64,000 nucleotides of DNA from assembly GCA_030562195.1 (NCBI GenBank), contig JAUJPP010000012.1:6758001-6822000 (forward strand). The letters run 5' to 3'. The notes below the pieces were generated by a model, which saw only the letters and a list, made by a program, of their open reading frames with translations, was not told the origin of the DNA and did not search any database. The number at the start of each line of letters is the position of its first letter. Positions within the stretch are counted from its first letter, which is position 1. The stretch is from Nipponacmea schrenckii (lineage: Eukaryota; Mollusca; Gastropoda; Lottiidae). The translations under genes and the position numbers were made by a program. Positions 54,866 to 64,000 of this stretch are shown in pieces.

Positions 54866-56420
54866 GTGGGTATTGTATGATGGGAGGTATACCAGTTGGA
54901 ATGGGTGGGTATGGTATGATGGGATGCATGCTTAGTGGGATGGGTGGATATGGTATGATAGGAGGTATACAAGTCGGAATGGGTGGGTATGGTATTATGG
55001 GAGGTATGCTAGTTGGTATGGGTGGGTATAGTATGATTGGAGGTATGCTAGTTGGAATGGTGGGTATGGTATGATAGGAGGTATGCCAGTTGGAATGGGT
55101 GGGTATGGTATGATGGGATGTATGCTTAGTGGGATGGGTGGATATGGTATGATAGGAGGTATACAAGTCGGAATGGGTGAGTATGGTATTATGGGAGGTA
55201 TGCTAGTTGGTATGGGTGGGTAAAGTATGATTGGAGGTATGCTAGTTGGAATGGGTGGGTATGGTATGATGGGATGCATGCTTGGTGGAATGGGTGGGTA
55301 TGGTTTGATAGGAGGTATGCCAGTCGGAATGGGTGGGGATGGTATGATGGGATGCATGCTTAGTGGGATGGATGGGGATGGTATGATAGGAGGTATGCCA
55401 GTCGGAATGGGTGGGTATGGTATTATGGGAGGTATGCTAGTTGGTATGGGTGGGTATAGTTTGATTGGAGGTATGCTAGTTGGAATGGGTGGGTTTGGTA
55501 TGATGGGATGCATGCTTAGTGGAATGGGTGGGTATGGTATGATAGGAGGTATGCCAGTCGGAATGGGTGGGTATGGTATGATGGGAGGTTACTTAGTGGA
55601 ATTGGTAGATTGTATGATAGGCGAGTTGGATTGGGTGGGTATGGTATGATGGGTGGTATGCTTAGTGGAATTGGTAGATTGTATGATATGCCCGTTGGAA
55701 TGGGTATGGTGTGATGGGAGGTATGCTTAGTGGAATTTGTAGATTGTATGATAGGCCAGTTGGATTGGGTGGGTATGGTATGATGGGTGGTATGCTTAGT
55801 GGAATTGGTAGATTGTATGATATGCCCGTTGGAATGGGTATGGTGTGATGGGAGGTATGCTTAGTGGAATTTGTAGATTGTATGATAGGCCAGTTGTAAT
55901 GGGTGGGTATGGTATGATAGGAGGTATGCTAGTTGGAATGGGTGGGTATGGTATGATGGGAGGTATTAGTAGAATTGGTAGATTGTATGATAGGCCAGTT
56001 GTAATGGGTGCGTATGGTATGATAGGAGGTATGCTAGTTGGAATGGGTGGGTATGGTATGATAGGAGGTATGCTAGTTGCAATGGGTGGGTATGGTATGA
56101 TGGGAGGTATTAGTGGATTTGGTAGATTGTATGATAGGCCAGTTGTAATGGGTGGGTATGGTATGATAGGAGGTATGCTAGTTGGAATGGGTGGGTATGG
56201 TATGATGGGAGGTATTAGTGGAATTGGTAGATTGTATGATAGGCCAGTTGGAATGGGTGCGTATGGTATGATGGGAGGTATGCTAGTTGGAATGGGTGAG
56301 CATGGTATGATGGGAGATATGGATAGTGGAATTGGTAGATTGTATGATAGGCCAGTTGTAATGGGTGGGTATGGTATGATAGGATGTATGCTAGTTGGAA
56401 TGGGTGGGTATAGTATGATA
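54866..56420 (+). repeat. right arm of large inverted minisatellite repeat
   Basis: Begins at a near-perfect palindromic axis centred on 54865, where TCATACTATACCCA faces TGGGTATTGTATGA. The first 750 bp are 39-bp units in a longer order of about five units. The outer part (about 55840-56420) is made of 105-bp units (27+39+39). Open plus-strand frames of 140 codons (55227-55649) and 194 codons (55845-56429) would be Gly/Met-rich with recurring RLYDRPV. An opposite-strand frame of 276 codons spans 55796-56626. There is no signal peptide, splice pattern or unique domain. Confidence 0.9.
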
Positions 56421-56646
56421 CTAACTTGAAAATTCAAGATACTAACTTGAAAATTCAAGTTACTAACTTGAAAATTCAAGTTACTAACTTGAAAATTCAA
56501 GTTACTAACTTGAAAATTCAAGATACTAACTTGAAAATTCAAGATACTAACTTGAAAATTCAAGATACTAACTTGAAAATTCAAGATACTAACTTGAAAA
56601 TTCAAGATACTAACTTGAAAATTCAAGATACTAACTTGAAAATTAA
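56421..56646 (+). repeat. 21-bp self-complementary repeats, right boundary
   Basis: About 11 copies of a 21-bp unit containing ACTAACTTGAAAATTCAAG, ending in an A-rich run. It mirrors the three-copy array at 54044-54108 in inverted orientation, so both arms end at the same junction (GATAC next to the 39-bp array). Confidence 0.9.
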
Positions 56647-56812
56647 AAAAAAAAAATTGAATGGCCCTAATACGCTTCCGTAGGGGTGAGTATACAACGG
56701 GGTTTTGGGTTTTAAATTTTTAAAGGAAATGAGGTATATTAAGATTGTATCATTGCATCAAAGAACTTCATTTTGTTCTTTTTTAAACTTACTGATGTAT
56801 TATAAAAACTAT

Positions 56813-56945
56813 GGTGGCTGGTATACGCCATCAAATTTACAATATGCAATTTTCTAATATGATAGTGATTTTTATATTTTAATATTTAATTTTTTGACTT
56901 TTAACCGGGGTGAAAGTACTTTCCATCTGGGTGAAAGGTCCCGAA
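56813..56945 (+). repeat. flanking direct repeat, right copy
   Basis: Starts GGTGGCTGGTATACGCCATC and continues through AAATTTACAATATGCAATTT and TAGTGATTTTTAT to the ACCGGGGTGAAAG region. It matches 53946-54040 in order and orientation. A weaker internal repeat of the last part follows to about 57005. Confidence 0.75.
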
Positions 56946-57005
56946 TTAAATATATAATTTTTCGACTTACAACAGTGTGGAATATACTTTCTACCGGGAT
57001 TAAAA

Positions 57006-57684
57006 ACTGGTATATGAAAACTGATAGTTAAAGTTGGTTTCCCTTATTTTCATATATATACATTTATATAATATAATTGGACCGGTAATACTTATATCAA
57101 TAGAAAGTAGAGGTGTTCTAATGACTGGGAAAAATACCAGATGGTCCCACAAGTCCTTAATTAACTCGTAATTAGGCTATTTATGACGGGATTTCCCTAT
57201 GTAGGGTACTTCCATAGGTATGTACGTCAAGTCTCAAATGTAGCTCAAATGTCGTTGATCTTTTTTTTGATGATCCAGTCTGTTAATTCGATACATAACC
57301 GGACGCTGTGGTTGTTAAGTATGCACGCATGCGTAATTGCCCACATTCCTTAATATTTTCCACAACAACAGTGGCATTTTGTTGTTCCATTTATAATATC
57401 TAGCAAAAGGCAATAAAACGTTTAAATATCACTGAAAATAAAATACAAAATCAATTCTTATACACCTAAATTCATATGAAGTCATTTAGTCACGTGAACA
57501 AACATGGAGTCTAAATTTAGCGTTTCAAAGCAGATCAGAGTCAAATAGATTCCACAAGCATTTCTACGTCTACATAGGTCTTTTGAACATAAGAATACAT
57601 GGATTATTCATTAGAAACCCCAATTAATCAATTAGTAAGCTTAATTTGGCTCCAATTAATGATCAAAACCAACTTTAATACTTT
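57006..57684. other. unique sequence between direct repeat and satellite
   Basis: No gene or clear repeat seen. The satellite resumes at about 57685. Confidence 0.4.
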
Positions 57685-60085
57685 TAATAAACTCAGATAT
57701 TTAATAATTAACATTGTTAACAGACTGAGATATTTAATAGTTATCGCTGTCTTTAGACTCAGATATTTAATAGTTATCGCTGTCTATAGACTCAGATATT
57801 TAATAGTTATCACTGTCTATAGGCTGAGATATTTAACTATGTTAAAAGATAGATATTTAAAAGTTATCACTGTCTATAGGCTGAGATATTTTATAGTTAA
57901 CACTGTCTTAATAAACTGGTATTACTTCTTCACAGACTCGGATATTAAATAGTTAACACTATCTTCAGATTGAGATATCGAAAAGTTAACATTTTCTTAA
58001 GACTGACATATTTAATAGTAAACACTGTTGACAAACTGAGGTATTAGATTTTAACACTGTCTATAACCAATAGTTTAACACTGTCTATAGACAGTATATT
58101 CAATAGTAAACACTGTTTACATGCTGAGATATTAAATAGTTTGCATTGTCTATAGAATGGTATATTCAATAGTTTATACTTTCTAAAGACTGACATATTT
58201 AATAGTAAACACTGTTGACAAACCGAGATATTAGATTTTAACACTGTATTTAACCAATAGTTAACACTGTCTATAGACAGTACATTCAATAGTAAACACT
58301 GTAAACTGAGGTATTAGATTTTAACACTGTCTATAACCAATAGTTAACACTGTCTATAGACAGTATATTCAATAGTTAACGCTGTTTACATGCTGAGATA
58401 TTAAATAGTTTACATTGTCTATAGAATGGTATATTCAATAGTAAACACCGTTTACAAACTGAGATATTAAATTGTTAACATTGTCTATAGACTGGTATAT
58501 ACAATAGTAAACACTGTTTACATGCTGAGATATTAAATTGTTAACACTGTCTATAGACTGGTATATACAATAGTATACACCGTTAATAAACTGAGATATT
58601 AAATTGTTAACATTGTCTATAGACTGGTAGCCTCTATACAATAGTAAACAATGTATTCAATAGTTTACATTGTCTATAGAATGGTATATTCAATAGTAAA
58701 CACCGTTTACAAACTGAGATATTAAATTGTTAACATTGTCTATAGACTGGTATAAACAATAGTAAACACTGTTTACATGCTGAGATATTAAATTGTTAAC
58801 ACCGTCTATAGACTGGTATATACAATAGTATACACCGTTTACAAACTGAGATATTAAATTGCTAACATTGTCTATAGACTGGTATATACAATAGTAAACA
58901 CTGTTTACATGCTGAGATATTAAATTGTTAACACTGTCTATAGACTGGTAGCCTCTATACAATAGTATACACCGTTTACAAACTGAGATATTAAATTGCT
59001 AACATTGTCTATAGACTGGTATATACAATAGTAAACACTGTTTACATGCTGAGATATTAAATTGTTAACACTGTCTATAGACTGGTATATACAATAGTAT
59101 ACACCGTTAATAAACTGAGATATTAAATTGTTAACATTGTCTATAGACTGGTAGCCTCTATACAATAGTATACACCGTTAATAAACTGAGATATTAAATT
59201 GTTAACATTGTCTATAGACTGGTAGCCTCTATACAATAGTAAACAATGTTTACATGCTGAGATATTAAATTGTTAACACTGTCTATAGACTGGTATATAC
59301 AATAGTATACACCGTTAATAAACTGAGATATTAAATTGTTAACATTGTCTATAGACTGGTAGCCTCTATACAATAGTAAACAATGTATTCAATAGTTTAC
59401 ATTGTCTATAGAATGGTATATTCAATAGTAAACACCGTTTACAAACTGAGATATTAAATTGTTAACATTGTCTATAGACTGGTATAAACAATAGTAAACA
59501 CTGTTTACATGCTGAGATATTAAATTGTTAACACCGTCTATAGACTGGTATATACAATAGTATACACCGTTTACAAACTGAGATAGTAAATTGTTAACAT
59601 TGTCTATAGACTGGTATATACAATAGTAAACACTGTTTACATGCTGAGATATTAAATTGTTAACACTGTCTATAGACTGGTATATACAATAGTATACACC
59701 GTTAATAAACTGAGATATTAAATTGTTAACATTGTCTATAGACTGGTAGCCTCTATACAATAGTATACACCGTTAATAAACTGAGATATTAAATTGTTAA
59801 CATTGTCTATAGACTGGTAGCCTCTATACAATAGTAAACAATGTTTACATGCTGAGATATTATATTGTTAACACTGTCTATAAACTGGTATATACAATAG
59901 TATAGACCGTTTACATGCTGAGATATTAAATTGTTAACACTGTCTAAAGACTGGTATATACAATAGTATACACTGTTTACATATTGTGATATTAAATTGT
60001 TAACACTGTCTATAGACTGGTATATACAATAGTATACACCGTTTACAAACTGAGATATTAAATTGTTAACACCTGTTTACATACT
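57685..60085 (+). repeat. 33-bp/66-bp satellite, right block with higher-order structure
   Basis: The first part holds 33-bp monomers like the left block. From about 58400 the unit is a 66-bp dimer whose halves have diverged: ACTGAGATATTAAATTG-TTAACACTGTCTATAG and ACTGGTATATACAATAG-TAAACACTGTTTACAT. A variant phrase GGTAGCCTCTATACAATAG marks larger blocks. The phrase with AATGTATTCAATAG recurs 732 bp apart (58628 and 59360), showing a higher-order duplication. Minus-strand open frames of 68-112 codons with a 22-residue period arise because 66 is divisible by three. Confidence 0.92.
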
Positions 60086-60611
60086 GTTTTTGTAATTAAA
60101 AAAGTATATTAAAACTATTTAAAAGTAACAAAAAAAGTGAAATTTTAAAAATTGTCGATGACGGACTCACATGTAAATGGAAACCTGTGGGCGTGTAAAA
60201 CTGAACTAATGAACCGAAATTCGCATAAAAAAAAACTTATTATGTACATTTGATTCTAATTTATAATTCCATTGTAATAGTTATAGTATGAAATATGATA
60301 TACTGTATATGACTCCCGAGAATATGTTTTAAAGAATATTATATACTAAATACACTAGGGAAATAAACATATTGCCAAACATGATTATCCATCTTAAATT
60401 TCATTTTGTCACTTAGTGTAAAATTAATCTCCTTTTAATATTTCAAAGGAAATGTCTTTGAAAAAGTCAAGAAATTACTGGGATGAACCTATGTATATTA
60501 ATTTTTTTCCTTTTTTTTTTTTCGATTGACTTGTTTTTTTTATTGGGTTTTATTTTCGTGCCAAAACCTGAAAATCACTATTTTCTAATACTAGTTTTTT
60601 ATCTGATTATT
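60086..60611. other. noncoding sequence after the satellite
   Basis: AT-rich with no recognised feature. T-rich runs near 60500-60545. Confidence 0.4.
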
Positions 60612-60900
60612 AAGGGATAATAGGTCTTAGGATGAAAATAAAAGTTAAGTTCTCAACAATGATCAAATATGAGTATATATTCATCAGTGAACTTATCTGA
60701 TGTCATAAAGTAAAATAATCTCTTAAAATCTTGAAAAATTGTAAAACTAAGTTATTTTTTAAAAACGCTTTATCAATTTATTAAGCGTTTTTCAATAATC
60801 AAATGCATCTTTATGGATAATTACTTATTTTTTTTTTTTTTTTTTTTTTATATTTTCTTTTTATGTTATACCTGGCAGCAGATGATTCAACTTGTGCAGC
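60612..60900 (+). mobile_element. miniature inverted-repeat element, copy 2
   Basis: Starts AAGGGATAATAGGTCTTAG, then AAGTTCTCAACAATG, TATATATTCATCAGTGAAC and CTTAAAATCTTGAAAA, in the same order as copy 1 at 35383-35662. A poly-T of about 22 (60828-60849) and a CTGGCAGCAG phrase follow, also as in copy 1. The right terminal inverted repeat is not recognisable, so this copy is probably truncated or eroded. Confidence 0.65.
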
Positions 60901-63900
60901 CAAACTGACATAAGGTTCTATGATTGCAATACATGTATATAAAATCGTAATATTTATCATCTCACAAATTAGGACTTCCCTGTGTTGCTTTTCTGATTAC
61001 AAATATAATTGAGAAAAGTATTATCAGCACTAGAGTGAGTTGTAATATAATATTTCTTACAGTTTTAATGAAATAATTTTCAAAGAGTAAGCTTGTGCGC
61101 GTTGGAACAGTCTTGAACAATAGTTTTGAACTACGATGAACTGAGTTCTGATTCCATTGATTACAGTTCAATTTCATTACTTTAAGTCATATTATACACA
61201 TAATAACTGATGAAAACTGTAACACTTATCATACAATTATATCTCTATGGCGTGAAATTAACCAAACGACGCAATCAAAAGTGTGCTAAGTGAATGATAA
61301 TCCGAAAGGTTTATTAGTAGTCAGAAAGTCCATTATCATTGCTCGCACGAAATGATAAAGTTGCCTACCGTGACGGATTATTAAGCATCATGAATATGGT
61401 GTAATATCTAGGTAATTTCATTTCCAAACAACGCCCATTAAAATGTTTTATATTTGTCTGATAACCTAACACAATGTTAAATAGGATATCTTGGGATGAA
61501 TAACTTTTCTTTCGTCTCATTTTATTCCGGTTCATGGATTTGTACCAAGTCAACTTTTTTAAGTGACCCACTATGCATACGAAGGCAGTGTTATTTCCCA
61601 CGAAGATAAAGCAAAGAATTAAGGGGGTTTTTGTAACGATGATTTTTCATACACGTCTCGCATTGAAGCATAATGGGAAACAATTTAGGCTAGCTGCTGA
61701 TGTTCGTGTGTTTGTTAAAACATACGTCAGTTCTTAAAGTTAATCTACCTTAACCAAACCTGCGCAATTCTTTCTTTTGAATTTATGCAAACACTCTCCC
61801 CTTATTGTTCGTTTTTAATATTGAAAAATATAGAAATGCATGAAATCGTTCAAATTTTTCAGAAGTGTCAGCGTATTACTATTTTTCTTTGACGTTTCAA
61901 TCAATTGCACTGAATCAATTTAATATTGGCTAAATAAAAACGAGAAACCAGTTAAGGTTGTTCATTTTACAAATTTCCGAAACATTACCATTTGCCCTTG
62001 ACGACAGTTCTCATCTAACTTTCTGCTTGACTACTCTTCAATTTCCGGTTTTAGCGCGCGAAAAGTGAGAATCTCTTTATAGCTTCTTCCGGTCCATATT
62101 TACGATATAATGTATCCATTTAGTGGTGAGTGTCTTAAGATAACGCTCATAGCGTTTCCGCGAACAGCTGATTTATCGCCTCGACGATCTTTAACCTTCC
62201 AATTAGTCAAACAAAGAAGAACGGATTCATCACGCTATTCTCTTTCTAAAGACAGTTAATATCTGATTCTAAACTATAACAGCTACCATGTGATTGTTAA
62301 ATACCTTAGCATCGTATATAGCCAATTCGTTTGGAATTTTCGATCTTTCTTAGCTTAATGCTTAGGGCATCTGATTTTGTTTCGTAAGTATCATTTTTAC
62401 GTATACTGATGTTACACCAGTATGATAGATGACTTGATCAACTGAAGTTTACACCAAAAGAGTAGATGTGTGGGTTTTTTACAAAGAGAAAGAAATCTAA
62501 GATTGCGTGAAAAGCAATGATTTAAACTCTTCAGTGAGTGAAATAAATAGTGGTCTACTTCCGATCTAACTCATGCATAAAACGAACTAGTTTTAGTTAG
62601 GAAATGAAGAATTTGGAACGTGATGGCCATCACGAGGTCTCTCATCGACTCGCTGCATAATTTTAACTCTTATTCTGACAGCTTCCTTTTTCCGGCAAAG
62701 GAAATTAGTGAAGCGCAGGCGCAGGATATTGCATTGAATGCATGACTAGACCAACACGTCATAAGTTGATGTAGCGGTTAACATGACCAGTATTTTGTTT
62801 TGAAAACATCCACACTTGTCAGTATCATATTTTTATGTGAAGACAAAGAATTTAGAACTTTAATGACAGTAACAACACAATATTTAATTTCGTTGGATTA
62901 TGTGTCGCATAAGATTTAACGCTAGATTTATATTTATTTTATATGTTTATGAGTTAATATGATTTATACCCTCTTTCATATAAATTAGACCAGTGTGTCA
63001 CGAGATCATTTGGCTGGGGAGCATTACTTTAATCTTATTATATCTTATTATTTATACGTTCTATGATGTATGAAACTGAGGTAATTGGCGTAAAAAAAAA
63101 ACACTGTAAACAAATTTATCTTGAATACACGTATGCTAGTATGGAATATGACTGCTATCACAGTGTTTAGCATTTGAATCACCAACCTGTCGGTTGCTTG
63201 TCCCTTGTTCAAAAGAAGTGTGCCTTTTGCTGCGGGTCTGGGCCAACGTTTCTGCATGTAGACTTGCATAGAGACAATTACATTTAAATCAGACATATGT
63301 AAAAATACAAAACATATATTTATATACATATCATAGAGTTACATAATAGAACATATATGATAGGGGCATATTAAAAAAAAGGAAATTGACGATCCTTTTC
63401 ATAGAAAACTAAAAACAATCTGTATATAACAGGCACTGTACTGCTCGCCCGTTAGGTTATTATTTTTTCTTATTGAGATCAGAACAGAAGAAAAATAGCC
63501 AGCAGATCCAGATCCTTTATCCGAATGTCTTAATACAGTATTTGTTCCACCCTAGGCCTGTACATCTGGAAAAATCAATCCCTCCCTTCCCAGAAATATA
63601 TTAAATAACAAGTTTCGGTTAAACCCGTATATGGAAATCCAACGAAATAATTTGCCGGCTTAAACAATCATGTTAAACCTTAAGTGAAAACCTGACCGAT
63701 GACTCTCTCAACCAGCAAGACCTGAGCTGGATAAAAATGTTTGAACTGTCGGGTACAGGGGTACCAGCTAATCCACTTTACTCTAGTACCAACACACACT
63801 TCATACGACTACCGTCATCTCACTATCAATATCACTTCCACCAACCACAATTTATAACAAAAGTAGAAGGAAAATAGATTAACAGAACCGTACGCCATTA

Positions 63901-64000
63901 CCTTATTAAAAACTACCTTCTAGATTTAAATTATTTTGACGTGGAATCCGAATGTAGTCAAAAATTCCTGAAAAATGTCCACGTATTTAGACTTATTCTG
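60901..64000. other. noncoding sequence at the right end of the window
   Basis: No supported gene. Minus-strand open frames at 60962-61177 (hydrophobic stretch), 61365-61601 and 63048-63329 show no domain. The stretch at about 61970-62240 is less AT-rich and includes TTTTAGCGCGCGAAAA near 62050-62064, similar to an E2F site. It could be regulatory. Confidence 0.35.

Noticed and set aside
55227..56429. Gly/Met-rich open frames of 140 and 194 codons as a structural or shell-matrix-type gene
   Set aside because: They consist only of minisatellite units that are multiples of three, are open on both strands, begin inside the repeat and lack a signal peptide or unique sequence. Kept as a repeat and flagged for transcript evidence.
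55796..56626. 276-codon Pro/Ile-rich open frame on the minus strand
   Set aside because: It is the antisense reading of the same minisatellite and the 21-bp repeats. It has no independent support.
58435..59760. Repeated minus-strand frames with a 22-residue period (QSIDNVNNLISQ type)
   Set aside because: The 66-bp satellite unit is divisible by three, so a stop-free frame persists by arithmetic. No start context or non-repeat sequence is present.
60962..61177. 71-codon minus-strand frame with a membrane-like segment
   Set aside because: The hydrophobic run is expected by chance in AT-rich DNA, and there is no other support.
61365..61601. 78-codon minus-strand frame considered as a transposase fragment
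   Set aside because: Only a vague resemblance to piggyBac-type order. No catalytic residues or inverted repeats were seen.

Overview
The window is AT-rich eukaryotic DNA with long introns and large gene-poor spacers. It comes from a bilaterian invertebrate. A lophotrochozoan, possibly a mollusc, is my guess from base composition and gene style, not a proven assignment. Only two protein-coding genes can be supported. Both are three-exon BarH-like (Barhl) homeobox genes, and they face away from each other: one on the minus strand at 1213-3900 (312 aa) and one on the plus strand at 37837-45690 (311 aa). They share intron phases (1, then 2, the second splitting homeodomain codon 53), an exon-1 eh1/FIL repressor motif (FLITDIL or FLISDIL), an almost identical Bar-class homeodomain, and a C-terminal RP(L/V)(L/I)PRMFI(H/Q)GL block. 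They are therefore a tandem (inverted) duplicate pair separated by about 34 kb of sequence with no visible gene, which is the natural place for shared regulatory elements.

The most striking observation is inside the genes. A 91-bp block covering the second half of the homeobox and the following splice donor is identical base for base between the paralogs. The codons immediately upstream, and those across the intron, differ at many synonymous sites. That abrupt change suggests a recent gene-conversion tract.

The spacer (about 3.9-37.8 kb) holds a 47-bp minisatellite of about 34 units (27.2-28.8 kb), a small miniature-transposon-like element with terminal inverted repeats (35383-35662), minor tandem repeats, and a few motif-bearing stretches that could be enhancers. 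Related copies of the miniature element lie in intron 2 of the plus-strand gene and near 60.6 kb.

Downstream of the plus-strand gene the window becomes repeat-rich. It holds a degenerate tandem array (46.2-47.7 kb), a decayed and deleted Ty3/gypsy-type LTR retrotransposon on the minus strand (48.85-51.98 kb), and a composite repeat locus (53.65-60.09 kb). In that locus a 33-bp satellite, with 66-bp dimers and a 732-bp higher-order duplication on the right, is interrupted by a large inverted-repeat element. The element's arms are 39-bp/105-bp minisatellites that are open in frame on both strands and would read as Gly/Met-rich or Pro/Ile-rich repeats. It is bounded by 21-bp self-complementary repeats and by roughly 95-bp direct repeats. 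The last 4 kb show no gene. No rRNA, tRNA or CRISPR array was recognised.
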